A stretch of 64,000 nt of DNA from Pseudomonas yangonensis (GCF_009932725.1 NZ_BLJU01000002.1:620001-684000), one strand, 5' to 3'. Shown: positions 42,905 through 52,521, numbered from the stretch's first letter. Numbers and translations are program-made. The notes: a model not told the origin generated them from the letters alone.

Positions 42905-45079
42905 ATGAGTCTGGAACTGGTCGATCTGCTGGCCTACGTACTCTATGGTCTGAAGTTCCTCGCCATCGCATTGGCTGCGCTGATGTTTCTGCTCGGTCTG
43001 GATGACCTGTTCATCGACCTGGTCTACTGGGGGCGCGCGCTCATTCGGCGCTTTCGCATCTATTCCGGGCGCAAGCGCGCCGATGAGAAGCTGCTTTACG
43101 GTACGCCGGAAAAGCCGCTGGCGATCATGGTGCCGGCCTGGCAGGAGGTCGGTGTGGTGGGCGAGATGGCGCGCCTGGCCGCCTCGACGCTGGACTACGA
43201 GAACTACCAGATCTTCGTCGGCACCTATCCCAACGATCCCGACACCCAGCGCGATGTCGACGCGGTTTGTCTGCATTACCCCAACGTGCACAAGGTGGTA
43301 TGCGCGCGGCCGGGGCCGACCAGCAAGGCCGACTGTCTGAACAACGTGATCGATGCCATTTTGCGCTTCGAGGCTGAGGCGCGGGTGCAATTCGCGGGTT
43401 TCATCCTGCACGACGCCGAGGACGTGATCTCTCCGCTGGAGCTGCGTCTGTTCAACTACCTGCTGCCGAACAAGGACCTGATCCAGGTCCCGGTCTATCC
43501 CTACGCGCCCGAGTGGAGCGGCTTCACGGCGGGGCATTACGTCGATGAGTTCGCCGAGAATCATGGCAAGGACGTGGTGGTGCGCGAGGCACTTACGGGC
43601 CAGGTGCCCAGCGCAGGGGTCGGTACCTGCTTCAGCCGGCGCGCTGTCGCCGCGCTGCTGGAGGAGGGCGACGGCATTGCTTTCGACGTGCAGAGCCTGA
43701 CCGAAGATTACGACATCGGTTTTCGCCTGAAGGCCAAGGGCATGAAATGCATCTTCGCCCGCTTCCCGGTCAGCGATCCGAAGCTGGCCCTGGCTCAGGA
43801 ATCGGGGTGGGGCATGAGCAAGCGCTTCTCTCAGGTGATTTGCGTGCGCGAACACTTTCCGCGCACCTGGTCGCATGCCGTGCGGCAGAAGTCGCGCTGG
43901 ATCACCGGCATCGTTTTTCAAGGCACGACCAATCTCGGCTGGAGCACACGCAAGACGCTCAACTACTTCCTCTGGCGCGACCGCCGAGGCTTGCTCGCCT
44001 ACCTGCTGAGCTTTCTGGTCAACATGCTGCTGGTGGTATTGCTCTGCATGTGGCTGTTCGGCCTGTTCAATCCCGACGCCTGGCACTTCCCCTCGATTCT
44101 GTCCGGCAGCCCGCTGCTCAGCACGCTGCTTTGGCTCAATGGCGTGCTGCTGCTCAATCGCCTGTTTCAGCGCGCTTACTTCGTCACCCGTTTCTATGGC
44201 ATCGGCCAGGGGCTGTTGTCCGCACCGAGGATGATGTGGAGCAACTTCGTCAATTTCTTCGCCAATGTGCGGGCGCTCAAGCAGGTGCTGGCGATGGGCG
44301 ATTCGCGACGGGTGGCCTGGGACAAGACCACTCACGAATTTCCTTCGCTGGGCCAGAACCAGCAAACGCCACTGGGGCAGCGCCTGGTCGAACAGGGGGT
44401 GCTCAGCGAAGAGCAACTGGCCGCCGCGCTGACCAACCCGGTGCGGCGGCGCCTGGGGCGGCAATTGCTGCTCGACGGGCTGCTCGACAGTCGGCAACTG
44501 GTGCAGGCATTGGCCGAGCAGTTGGACGAGCCCTGGGCGCCTCTGGACCCGTTTCGCCTTGAGCGTCGCCTGATGGAAGCCTTTCCCCGGCGTCTGGCGC
44601 TGCGCTATGCGGTGTTACCGGTGGCCGAGGAGGGGCAGACGCTGGTGTTGGCCAGTGAACGCCTGCTCAGTCAGGTTTCCGTCGGGGCGATCAGTCGTCA
44701 GCTCGGCCGGCCCGTGCGTTGGCAGTTGGCGCCCCAGGGCCGGGTAACGCTTGGTTTGCGTTACTGGTATGGCGGCCGCCACGCCGGCGAAGAGGTGAGC
44801 AGAATGCTGGACATGCTCGAGCGTCATGCCGGGGACGAGGCCCTGCTGGAAGAGGTTTGCAAGCATCAGGTGCTGTTTGGCGATCTGTTGCAGGTGCGTG
44901 GCTTGCTTCCGCCCTCGTTGTTCAATCAGGCACTGATCGACTTCGACCCCGAGGCGCATTCACTCGGTCAGCATCTGCTGCAGCGTGGGGTGATCACGGA
45001 AGACGTACTGCAGCAGGCATTGCGCGAGCAGGCCGAAGAGCAGCACGAGTCTTATCGCATCGTGGAGGCCCTGGCATGA
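42905..45079 (+). CDS. nfrB: NfrB-like inner-membrane glycosyltransferase with c-di-GMP-binding C-terminus
   Basis: 724 residues. N-terminal membrane helix (10-40), then a family-2 glycosyltransferase core: HDAEDV (169-174), TEDYD (266-270) and QKSRW (328-332, the QxxRW acceptor/processivity motif), then membrane helices (about 365-425). The C-terminal 240 residues carry MshEN-type c-di-GMP-binding motifs: LGQRLVEQGVLSEEQLAAAL (about 490-509) and LGRQLLLDGLLDSRQLVQAL (517-536), and a second, related pair near 658-678 and 687-706. E. coli NfrB is a c-di-GMP-dependent N-acetylmannosamine transferase needed for phage N4 adsorption (literature, recalled). Start overlaps no gene; its stop overlaps nfrA. 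Confidence 0.9.
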   Translation: MSLELVDLLAYVLYGLKFLAIALAALMFLLGLDDLFIDLVYWGRALIRRFRIYSGRKRADEKLLYGTPEKPLAIMVPAWQEVGVVGEMARLAASTLDYENYQIFVGTYPNDPDTQRDVDAVCLHYPNVHKVVCARPGPTSKADCLNNVIDAILRFEAEARVQFAGFILHDAEDVISPLELRLFNYLLPNKDLIQVPVYPYAPEWSGFTAGHYVDEFAENHGKDVVVREALTGQVPSAGVGTCFSRRAVAALLEEGDGIAFDVQSLTEDYDIGFRLKAKGMKCIFARFPVSDPKLALAQESGWGMSKRFSQVICVREHFPRTWSHAVRQKSRWITGIVFQGTTNLGWSTRKTLNYFLWRDRRGLLAYLLSFLVNMLLVVLLCMWLFGLFNPDAWHFPSILSGSPLLSTLLWLNGVLLLNRLFQRAYFVTRFYGIGQGLLSAPRMMWSNFVNFFANVRALKQVLAMGDSRRVAWDKTTHEFPSLGQNQQTPLGQRLVEQGVLSEEQLAAALTNPVRRRLGRQLLLDGLLDSRQLVQALAEQLDEPWAPLDPFRLERRLMEAFPRRLALRYAVLPVAEEGQTLVLASERLLSQVSVGAISRQLGRPVRWQLAPQGRVTLGLRYWYGGRHAGEEVSRMLDMLERHAGDEALLEEVCKHQVLFGDLLQVRGLLPPSLFNQALIDFDPEAHSLGQHLLQRGVITEDVLQQALREQAEEQHESYRIVEALA

Positions 45080-48000
45080 GGCATTTGCTTGGTTTTTCCC
45101 TGGCGGCCTGCCTGATTGCACCGACGACATTCGCTGCCGAAGCGTTGACGGGGTTTCAGCAGTTTCGCAGTTATCCTTTTCTCGATCGCGCCTACCGTGA
45201 AGCTGAACGGCAGAACTGGGCGGAGGTGGAGCGGCTCATGCGCCAGCTGCTCGAGCGCGTGCCAAACAACGACGAAGGGCGCAGCCTGTTGGTCGAGGCG
45301 CTGGCCAAGCAGCGGCGTTACCGGGATTCCGAAGAGCTGGCGGCGCAACTGAGCGACAGTCACCGGGCACTGTTCGAGCTGCGTATGGCCTGGATCGAAC
45401 AGGACCCGCCCAGCAGCGAAGTGGTCGAGCGTTGGCTGGAAGAGAGTGAAGGTGACCAGCGCGTGCGTTTGTGGCAGGCCTACAGCCTGACCCTGGCCAA
45501 GTTCGGCGGGGCCAAGCGCGCACTGGACTGGCTCAATCAGGTGCCGGTACGTGGTGACGGTATTGCCATGCGTATGGCGCGCGCCAACTGGGCTGAGCAA
45601 TTGCGCGATTGGCAGGCCAGCGAGGCGCAGCTGGCGCCACTGGAGGCGCAGGGTAACCTCGCTCCCGAAGAGTGGCAGCGCCTGGCCAATGCCCGTGTGC
45701 AGTTGCTCGATGAGGCGGGGCTGCAGCGCCTTCTGAAGCAGCCGCCGTCAGCCGAAGCAGAAAAACGCGTGCGTTTGGCGATGCTCGACCGCGCCGTTGC
45801 ATTGGGACGCCCGGATATGGCGCAACACTGGTTGAACAGCCTGCCCGAGGAGGATCGCGATACGCTGCAGGAGCGCACCCGTGTCTGGGAACTGGCGCGT
45901 CAGGGTGGCAACAGCCAGCAGGTGCGTGAACTGAGTGAGCAACTTGGACGCCCCTGTCTGGAAACGGCCGAATGGCTTTCCCGCCATGATCGCGACTCGG
46001 CCCTGCAGGAGTTGCGTGGCTGTCGCGCGGAAGAGGATCCGCAGACCTGGCTGGTGCTCGCCCAGCGTCTGGGGGCCACCGATCTGTTGGCCGGTCAGAC
46101 GCTCCCCGGCCCGTGGGAGGCTTCGCGTCAGGAACGACTGCTGGAAGCCTGGCACGCACAGGGGCGCGACGATCTGGCCCTGGCCTGGCTGGCGCGCCAG
46201 CCGCAAACACCGGTGTTATCTCGCCGCCGCGCAGAGCTGCTGCAGGCCACCGGGCAATTGCAACAGGCCGAACGCCAGTGGCTGGATTATTACCAGCGCA
46301 CCGGCGATCTGCAGGGGCTGGATCAGGCCAGTTTTCTCGCGCTGCAGCATGGGCGCCGGGACGAGGCTCTGCAGTGGCTCGAGCAGGCGCTCGATAGCCG
46401 CCAGGGCAAACTGCCGGCTTCCCTGCTGCAACGCCTGGCCGGGCTCTATACCGATACGGGGTCGACCTTCGATGCGAGTCGCGCACGCGCGCTGCTGCCC
46501 CAACTGGACGCGCAGGGCCGAGTGGCGTTGCTTGGTCGACTGGCGGAAACCGGCGACTGTGCCTGGGTACGCGAAAGTATTGGCGATTCACCGCAAACGC
46601 CCGGCGAGCTGCGTGTGCTCGGACGTTGCGCCATGCCTCAGCGGCCTGGTGAGGCGGTGGTGCACTATCGCGCTGCGCTGGCGCAGGGCGATGAAGCCAG
46701 TCGTCTGCCATTGGCCTATGCGCTGGAGGCAGCCGGTGATGCGCCTGGTGCCTGGCGCATCTGGCGCCAGTTGCCCCTGCAGCAGCTCGACCATATCGCC
46801 CGTCTGACGGCGGCCCGCAGTGCACTGGCTGTGGGAGATTCGGCGGCTGCCGAACGATACTGGCGCAGCACCGCGCCCGGCTCGGCTGACGACTGGGCGC
46901 TCGGAGCCGCCATCGCTCAGGATCGTGGCGACCTGTCTCTGGCCTTGGAGCGCCAGCGTAAGGCGCTGGCCTCGCAGCCGAATGCCGGCCACTACTACGG
47001 CGCTGCGGCGACGGCACAGGCTGCAGGCGATACACGGCAGAGCCGCGACTGGCTGGCGGAGGCCGTACGGCTGGACCCGGATAACCCGCGTTATAACGCC
47101 GATTACGCCATGCGCCTGGCCGCTGCCGACACGCCGGATCAGCGACGTAGCTCGATTGCGAGGCTGGAGCGGGCGACGCGTGACTATCCCGAGGATTATC
47201 GCCTGGGCGAGACGCTGGCCTGGCGCTACGACGAAGCCGAAGACAGCGCAGCGGCGCGCGGCGAACTGCGCCGGGTGATCGATCTGGAGCAGAATCCGGT
47301 CGCTGCGGACGACGACTTCGGCAGCATGGAGGCGCGCCGTTATCGCCAGCGTCGCGCCCATGAAACGCTGGCGCGACGTGACAGTTTCACCCTGGCCAGC
47401 ACCTGGTCACCGGCGGGCGTGGCGACCGTCGCAACGCCCAGCGGTGGTTCCCGGCGGGCCTCTTCGCAGAACGTGCAAATGGCCGTCTGGGATCACGCGC
47501 TGGGCGAAGAGCCAACGCGCAACGGTAGCAGCCTGTCCGTCTATGGGCGTGCGCTGGCCGGAGCCAATGGTCGCAAACTCTACAACCAGTACCTCGCCGC
47601 GGGCGTTGGGCTGCGCTACAAACCGCTGGGTGACTACAACCTCAACCTGTACGCGGAGCTGTACAAGCAGAACGCATATCCGGACGGCGGCTTCGACGGC
47701 GAGCGCTGGAACAAGCTCTGGACGCCGGAGAAATTCGAGCGGCACATACGTGACCGTGATCGCTATGCGCAGACCTCCACCGACTACCTGCTGCGCGCCA
47801 CTGCGTCGTTCCTCGATCAGGGCGAATATCGCAACGACTGGCGCGTCGACGAGCAGGACTGGAACGAGCGCTCGCTCTATCTGGATGCCGCCTGGTGGAC
47901 CAAGGCCGGCGATCATCAGTGGCTGTCGCGCTTCCAGCAAGGGCGCGTATGGAAGCTGCACACCGAGGGTGCGCAGACGCTGATGCTTTACGGGTTCGGT

Positions 48001-48207
48001 GAATTCAGCACGCAGGATCCGGATAACGACTGGCGGCAGGACCTGCGCAGTGGAATAGGTCTACGCTGGCAACTGTGGTACGGCGACAGCCGTTATAACG
48101 CTTTCCCTGCCCATGTCACGGTACGCACCGAGTACCAGTTCGGCCTGGGAGGCAATCTTTACGAGCGGGCCAATGGCTGGCTGCTAGGCATGGAGGTCAA
48201 CTTCTGA
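45076..48207 (+). CDS. nfrA: NfrA-like outer-membrane protein (phage N4 receptor type)
   Basis: 1043 residues with a signal peptide (about 1-20, ending TFA-AEA). Residues about 40-750 are rich in TPR-like helical repeats (for example FDASRARALLPQLD and LARQPQTPVLSRRRAELLQATGQLQQAERQWLDYYQ). The C-terminal about 280 residues form a beta-barrel with the NFRA_C character (SLSVYGRALAGANGRKLYNQYLAAGVGLRYKPLGDYNLNLYAEL), ending in Phe. This TPR-plus-porin layout resembles BcsC/PgaA exporters and fits export of the NfrB polymer. ATG overlaps the nfrB stop by four bases, as in coupled translation. Confidence 0.9.
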   Translation: MRHLLGFSLAACLIAPTTFAAEALTGFQQFRSYPFLDRAYREAERQNWAEVERLMRQLLERVPNNDEGRSLLVEALAKQRRYRDSEELAAQLSDSHRALFELRMAWIEQDPPSSEVVERWLEESEGDQRVRLWQAYSLTLAKFGGAKRALDWLNQVPVRGDGIAMRMARANWAEQLRDWQASEAQLAPLEAQGNLAPEEWQRLANARVQLLDEAGLQRLLKQPPSAEAEKRVRLAMLDRAVALGRPDMAQHWLNSLPEEDRDTLQERTRVWELARQGGNSQQVRELSEQLGRPCLETAEWLSRHDRDSALQELRGCRAEEDPQTWLVLAQRLGATDLLAGQTLPGPWEASRQERLLEAWHAQGRDDLALAWLARQPQTPVLSRRRAELLQATGQLQQAERQWLDYYQRTGDLQGLDQASFLALQHGRRDEALQWLEQALDSRQGKLPASLLQRLAGLYTDTGSTFDASRARALLPQLDAQGRVALLGRLAETGDCAWVRESIGDSPQTPGELRVLGRCAMPQRPGEAVVHYRAALAQGDEASRLPLAYALEAAGDAPGAWRIWRQLPLQQLDHIARLTAARSALAVGDSAAAERYWRSTAPGSADDWALGAAIAQDRGDLSLALERQRKALASQPNAGHYYGAAATAQAAGDTRQSRDWLAEAVRLDPDNPRYNADYAMRLAAADTPDQRRSSIARLERATRDYPEDYRLGETLAWRYDEAEDSAAARGELRRVIDLEQNPVAADDDFGSMEARRYRQRRAHETLARRDSFTLASTWSPAGVATVATPSGGSRRASSQNVQMAVWDHALGEEPTRNGSSLSVYGRALAGANGRKLYNQYLAAGVGLRYKPLGDYNLNLYAELYKQNAYPDGGFDGERWNKLWTPEKFERHIRDRDRYAQTSTDYLLRATASFLDQGEYRNDWRVDEQDWNERSLYLDAAWWTKAGDHQWLSRFQQGRVWKLHTEGAQTLMLYGFGEFSTQDPDNDWRQDLRSGIGLRWQLWYGDSRYNAFPAHVTVRTEYQFGLGGNLYERANGWLLGMEVNF

Positions 48208-49052
48208 TGCGCCGTCTACTGATAGGCATCCTGATGAGCCTGGCCATGCTCCAGGCCCAGGCTGAGGAGCGCCTGTTCTTTCAGCCGCTGAACGTGGACA
48301 GCAGTCTCGATCAAAAGACCTGGAGGAGCATCTGGCGTGACACCGCCAAGGCCGGGGTGAAGGTGGTGGTGGTGCAATGGACGGCCCACGGCGAGTCGAA
48401 CTTCGGCGGACGCGACGGCTGGCTGGCCAACAGCTTGCGCGCCGCTCAGGAACAGGGCCTGCAACTGGTGCTGGGCCTGTACATGGACCCGGCCTACTAC
48501 CAACGTCATGCAGAGTTGGATGGTCCGGGGCTGGAGACATACTGGCAGCACCAGCTGGGCCTTTCCCTGGCGCAGCAGCGTCTGCTGCGGGATCAGTGGC
48601 AGCTGCCGGTGGCTGGCTGGTATCTGCCGATGGAGCTCGATGATCTGCAGTTCCAGGCGGTTGAACGGCGCCGGGTGTTGTACCGCCAGTTGCAGGATTT
48701 CGCCACCAAGCTGGACGCGCCTCTGCACGTGAGCGCCTATACCGGTGCGCAGTTGGCTCCGGATATCTATGCCGCCTGGCTATACGAACTGCAATCGCTG
48801 GGATTGACGGTGTGGTGGCAGGATGGCGAAGGCACCGGCAACCTGTCCAAGGCAGTGCGCCGGGCCTACGGTCAGGCGTTGCCCTGTGAAGTCGGGATCG
48901 TCAGGGAGGCATTCCGTCAGGTCAGTGCCGATGGCGAACCGTTTCGCGCCGAGCCGGCCGAACCGAAGCGCATCTACCCCGACTGCCATGACGAGGCTGT
49001 ATTTTCTCTGAGCTATCGTCCCTGGGGCGCGCCGCTGCGCGCCAACAGATAA
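48207..49052 (+). CDS. Exported DUF4434 protein, YbcH-like
   Basis: 281 residues with a signal peptide (1-19, ending AQA-EER). The mature part looks like a TIM-barrel glycoside-hydrolase fold of the DUF4434 type: FFQPLNVDSSLDQKTWRSIWRDTAKAGVKVVVVQWT, VLGLYMDPAYY, and GWYLPMELDDLQFQ with acidic residues at strand ends. E. coli has ybcH directly after nfrA, so this is probably its counterpart. Periplasmic position and fold suggest cutting or trimming of the exported glycan, as PelA or PgaB do (inference). Overlaps the nfrA stop by one base; a terminator follows. Confidence 0.8.
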   Translation: MRRLLIGILMSLAMLQAQAEERLFFQPLNVDSSLDQKTWRSIWRDTAKAGVKVVVVQWTAHGESNFGGRDGWLANSLRAAQEQGLQLVLGLYMDPAYYQRHAELDGPGLETYWQHQLGLSLAQQRLLRDQWQLPVAGWYLPMELDDLQFQAVERRRVLYRQLQDFATKLDAPLHVSAYTGAQLAPDIYAAWLYELQSLGLTVWWQDGEGTGNLSKAVRRAYGQALPCEVGIVREAFRQVSADGEPFRAEPAEPKRIYPDCHDEAVFSLSYRPWGAPLRANR

Positions 49053-49083
49053 AACAAACCCCGCATCGAGCGGGGTTTGTTTT
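49051..49083. terminator. Bidirectional terminator between the nfr operon and rimO
   Basis: A perfect 13-base-pair stem (AAAACAAACCCCG and CGGGGTTTGTTTT) with a seven-base loop. The A/T ends make it functional in both directions, ending the rightward wecB-nfrBA transcript and the leftward rimO transcript. Confidence 0.93.
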
Positions 49084-49095
49084 AGTCGGCGGGTA

Positions 49096-50418
49096 TCAGA
49101 CCAGCTCGCCCCACATGTCGTATTCATCGGCGTCGACGATGCGCACGCGCACCTTGTCGCCCGGCTTGACGCTGGTGGAGTCGATGAACACGCTGCCGTC
49201 GATCTCCGGGGCATCGGCCCAGGAGCGGGCCACCGCACCTTCGCCGTCCACTTCATCGACCAGCACGTCCATTTCCAGGCCGATCTTGGCCTGCAGGCGT
49301 GCCGAGCTGATCGCCTGCTGGTGCGCCATGAAGCGCTCCCAGCGCTCCTGCTTGACGTCATCCGGTACTGGTTCCAGGCCCAGGTCGTTGGCCGGCGCGC
49401 CTTCTACAGGCGAGTACTGGAAGCAGCCGACGCGGTCGAGCTGCGCTTCGGTGAGCCAGTCCAGCAGGTACTGGAAGTCTTCTTCGGTCTCGCCGGGGAA
49501 ACCGACGATGAAGGTGGAGCGGATGGTCAGCTCCGGGCAGATCTCGCGCCACTTCTTGATGCGCGCCAGGGTCTTGTCTTCGAAGGCCGGACGCTTCATC
49601 GACTTGAGCACTTTCGGGCTGGCGTGCTGGAAGGGGATATCCAGGTACGGCAGCAGCTTGCCGGCGGCCATCAGCGGGATCACGTCGTCGACGTTGGGGT
49701 AGGGGTAGACATAGTGCAGGCGCACCCACACGCCCATCGACGACAGCGCCTCGCACAGCTCGAGCATGCGCGTCTTCACCGGCTGGCCGTTCCAGAAGTC
49801 CAGCTTGTACTTCATGTCGACGCCGTAGGCGCTGGTGTCCTGGCTGATCACCAGCAGCTCCTTGACTCCGGCCTTGACCAGGCGCTCGGCCTCGCCGAGC
49901 ACATCACCCACCGGACGGCTGACCAGCTTGCCGCGCATCGACGGGATGATGCAGAAGCTGCAGGTATGGTTGCAGCCTTCGGAAATCTTCAGGTAGGCGT
50001 AGTGGCGTGGGGTCAGCTTGATGCCCTGCGGCGGCACCAGGTCGATCAGCGGGTTGTGGGACGTAGCAGGCGGGATGACCTCGTGCACCGCGCTGACCAC
50101 CTGCTCGTACTGCTGCGGGCCGGTGACGGCCAGCACGCTGGGGTGCACATCGCGGATGCTGTCCTCGGCCACGCCCATGCAGCCGGTGACGATGACCTTG
50201 CCATTCTCAGCCAGTGCCTCGCCGATGGCGTCCAGCGACTCGGCCTTGGCGCTGTCGATAAAGCCGCAGGTATTGACCACCACCACGTCGGCATCCTGGT
50301 AGGTCGGTACGATCTCGTAACCTTCCATGCGCAGCTGGGTCAGGATGCGTTCGGAGTCGACGGTGGCCTTGGGGCAACCCAGGGAAACGAAGCCGACTTT
50401 CGGTGTGGCGGTGGACAT
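49096..50418 (-). CDS. rimO: Ribosomal protein S12 methylthiotransferase RimO
   Basis: 440 residues, radical SAM methylthiotransferase. It has an N-terminal UPF0004 domain ([27 protein letters not shown]), a radical SAM core with the three-Cys motif in [24 protein letters not shown], and a C-terminal TRAM domain (ending [16 protein letters not shown]). It attaches a methylthio group to an Asp of ribosomal protein S12. RimO rather than MiaB is indicated by [14 protein letters not shown] and the length. Followed by a shared terminator. Confidence 0.94.
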   Translation of the reverse strand: MSTATPKVGFVSLGCPKATVDSERILTQLRMEGYEIVPTYQDADVVVVNTCGFIDSAKAESLDAIGEALAENGKVIVTGCMGVAEDSIRDVHPSVLAVTGPQQYEQVVSAVHEVIPPATSHNPLIDLVPPQGIKLTPRHYAYLKISEGCNHTCSFCIIPSMRGKLVSRPVGDVLGEAERLVKAGVKELLVISQDTSAYGVDMKYKLDFWNGQPVKTRMLELCEALSSMGVWVRLHYVYPYPNVDDVIPLMAAGKLLPYLDIPFQHASPKVLKSMKRPAFEDKTLARIKKWREICPELTIRSTFIVGFPGETEEDFQYLLDWLTEAQLDRVGCFQYSPVEGAPANDLGLEPVPDDVKQERWERFMAHQQAISSARLQAKIGLEMDVLVDEVDGEGAVARSWADAPEIDGSVFIDSTSVKPGDKVRVRIVDADEYDMWGELV

Positions 50419-50523
50419 GCGGGCTAACCTCTAAGGGCGCCTGGGTGGCGCCTCTGATCAAAAAGTGCGCAATTCTAGCGGCGGATCATACGCTTGACCA
50501 GTGCTGGTCAGGGGGCGGAAACG

Positions 50524-50549
50524 AAAAAGGCCACTCGTTTGAGTGGCCT
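50524..50549 (-). terminator. Terminator after the downstream initiator tRNA gene
   Basis: Read leftward: AGGCCACTC, loop AAAC, GAGTGGCCT and five T. It ends the transcript of the leftward tRNA at 50561-50637. Confidence 0.85.
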
Positions 50550-50560
50550 CTTTCTGAAGG

Positions 50561-50637
<77 letters not shown>

Positions 50638-50715
50638 TCGACAATTCTACGCTTGCTTAAAGTCTTGTCAATCGATTTCTTACTTATGATCGAAAAAACT
50701 AATTCTCGCCAAAGC

Positions 50716-50743
50716 AAAAAGGCCACTCAGTGAGTGGCCTTTT
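50716..50743 (-). terminator. Terminator between the two initiator tRNA genes
   Basis: Read leftward: AAGGCCACTC, loop ACT, GAGTGGCCTT and T-run. It follows tRNA copy 2 and nearly repeats the stem of the terminator after copy 1, so the tRNA plus terminator appear duplicated together. Confidence 0.85.
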
Positions 50744-50751
50744 CGTGAAGC

Positions 50752-50828
<77 letters not shown>

Positions 50829-50972
50829 TCTGTGGGGCGGCATTCTACAGCCAGATGCTCGGGTGTCAACCGCTATTTATAAGAAAAGTGTTTTCAACTC
50901 AGGTGCTTAGCGTTAAACAGCTGTTAGACTTTAGTGCTCCAGGCCAGGCCGGACAAGGCTTCCGAGGATGTT

Positions 50973-52025
50973 GTGCGTAAGATAATTCATGTGGATTGCG
51001 ACTGCTTTTACGCTGCCATCGAGATGCGTGACGACCCGAGCCTGGCCAATCGTCCGCTGGCTGTCGGCGGTTCGGCGGACCGTCGCGGGGTGATCGCTAC
51101 CTGCAATTACGAAGCGCGTGCCTACGGTGTGCGCTCGGCGATGTCGTCGCGGCATGCATTGAAGCTGTGTCCGGACCTGCTGATCGTCAAACCGCGCTTC
51201 GAGGTCTACCGCAGCGTGTCGCGGGAGATTCACGGCATCTTTCGCCAGTTCACCGATCTGATCGAGCCGCTCTCGCTGGATGAGGCCTATCTCGACGTCA
51301 GTGACTCGCCGCATTTTTCCGGCAGCGCCACGCGCATCGCCCAGGAGATTCGCCGAAGGGTGGCGCAGGAGCTGCACATCACGGTTTCGGCCGGCGTGGC
51401 GCCGAACAAGTTCCTGGCCAAGATCGCCAGTGACTGGCGCAAGCCCAACGGATTGTTCGTCATCACGCCGGATCAGGTGGACGATTTCGTCGCCGAGTTG
51501 CCGGTGGGCAAGCTGCATGGGGTCGGCAAGGTCACAGCAGACAAGTTGACGCGCTTAGGGATTCGTACCTGTCTGGATCTGCGTGACTGGAACAAGCTGG
51601 CGCTGGTGCGTGAGTTCGGCAGTTTCGGTGAGCGCCTGTGGCGCCTGGCCCACGGCATCGATGAGCGCGAGGTGAAGGTGGATAGCCGCCGCCAGTCACT
51701 GAGCGTGGAGCACACCTACGATCAGGATCTGCCCGATCTGGACGCCTGTCTGGAGAAACTGCCGGCGCTGCTCGAGGAAATGAACGGCCGCCTGCAGCGC
51801 CTGGACGCGAGCTATAGGCCGGACAAGCCCTTCGTCAAAGTGAAGTTCCACGACTTCACCCAGACCACTCTGGAGCAGGCGGGCGCCAGCCGGGATCTGG
51901 ACAGCTATCGGCAATTGCTCAGCAATGCTTTCGCCCGGGGCGACAAGCCGGTGCGGCTGCTCGGAGTGGGGGTCAGGCTGCACGATCTGCGTGGCCGGCA
52001 GGAGCAGCTGGAGCTTTTCGCCTAG
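50973..52025 (+). CDS. dinB: DNA polymerase IV
   Basis: 350 residues, Y-family translesion polymerase. Catalytic motifs: IIHVDCDCFYAAIEMRDDPSL at the start (first metal Asp, steric-gate FY) and SLDEAYLDVS (second Asp and Glu). The little-finger domain and C-terminal QLELF beta-clamp motif (ELFA at the end) are present. The start is GTG 50973 (MRKIIHVDC), matching P. aeruginosa DinB from memory and following GAGGAT; an upstream alternative would add an unrelated leader. Lies divergent from the fMet tRNAs; no LexA box was identified with confidence. Confidence 0.93.
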   Translation: MRKIIHVDCDCFYAAIEMRDDPSLANRPLAVGGSADRRGVIATCNYEARAYGVRSAMSSRHALKLCPDLLIVKPRFEVYRSVSREIHGIFRQFTDLIEPLSLDEAYLDVSDSPHFSGSATRIAQEIRRRVAQELHITVSAGVAPNKFLAKIASDWRKPNGLFVITPDQVDDFVAELPVGKLHGVGKVTADKLTRLGIRTCLDLRDWNKLALVREFGSFGERLWRLAHGIDEREVKVDSRRQSLSVEHTYDQDLPDLDACLEKLPALLEEMNGRLQRLDASYRPDKPFVKVKFHDFTQTTLEQAGASRDLDSYRQLLSNAFARGDKPVRLLGVGVRLHDLRGRQEQLELFA

Positions 52026-52033
52026 TTGCCGTT

Positions 52034-52084
52034 GTGGGAGGGGCTTTAGCCGCGAGGTTTTATCGCGGCTGAAGCCCCTCTTAC
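52034..52084. repeat. Palindromic repeat between dinB and META lipoprotein gene
   Basis: GTGGGAGGGGCTTTAGCCGCGA (52034-52055) and TCGCGGCTGAAGCCCCTCTTAC (52063-52084), two mismatches, loop seven bases. It lies eight bases after dinB, between convergent genes, and may end both transcripts. Confidence 0.9.
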
Positions 52085-52118
52085 AGGAGCAGTGCGCGTC
52101 CTGTAAGCGAGTGTCGTG

Positions 52119-52517
52119 TTACTCGGCCCAGAGGCGGATCGGCTTGCCGCTTGCCGGCCACAGCTGCAACTGGCCGATGCCGTTGAAGTCCCAGCGCTGC
52201 ACCTCGCCGAGCGCCGCGAGGAAGCGCTGTTCCTGTTCCATCAGAGCAGGAGCGCACATCTTGCGGGTGCTGCCGGCCGGCTCGAAGCTGAGCGCGTCGC
52301 CATTGAGCGTATAGCCGGCGAACCAGTGATTGCAGCCCGCGTGGCCATGGGCGCGGCCGTCAGCGGCGAAGGTGATGGTCAGGTGGCTGCGGTCGATCAG
52401 CGGGCGTTCGCCGATCCACTCCACACGGTAGCTGCGCTCGGTTTCCAGTTGCGGCGCGTCGCTGGCGCAGCCGGCCAGTGCGGCGGCGAACAGGGCGAGG
52501 GGCAGGGCGCGGTTCAT
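52119..52517 (-). CDS. META domain lipoprotein
   Basis: 132 residues. The lipobox LAGC at residues 14-17 (MNRALPLALFAAALAGC) predicts an outer- or inner-membrane lipoprotein. The META-like domain follows, with FAADGRAHGHAGCNHWFAGYTLNGDALSF (GxxGCNxxxGxY pattern) and MEQEQRFLAALGEVQRWD. The family includes HslJ, linked to heat or novobiocin tolerance in E. coli, but function is generally unknown. The frame extends upstream beyond 52517, but the lipoprotein start is more likely. It is four bases after the neighbour on the same strand. Confidence 0.83.
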   Translation of the reverse strand: MNRALPLALFAAALAGCASDAPQLETERSYRVEWIGERPLIDRSHLTITFAADGRAHGHAGCNHWFAGYTLNGDALSFEPAGSTRKMCAPALMEQEQRFLAALGEVQRWDFNGIGQLQLWPASGKPIRLWAE

Positions 52518-52521
52518 GGTG

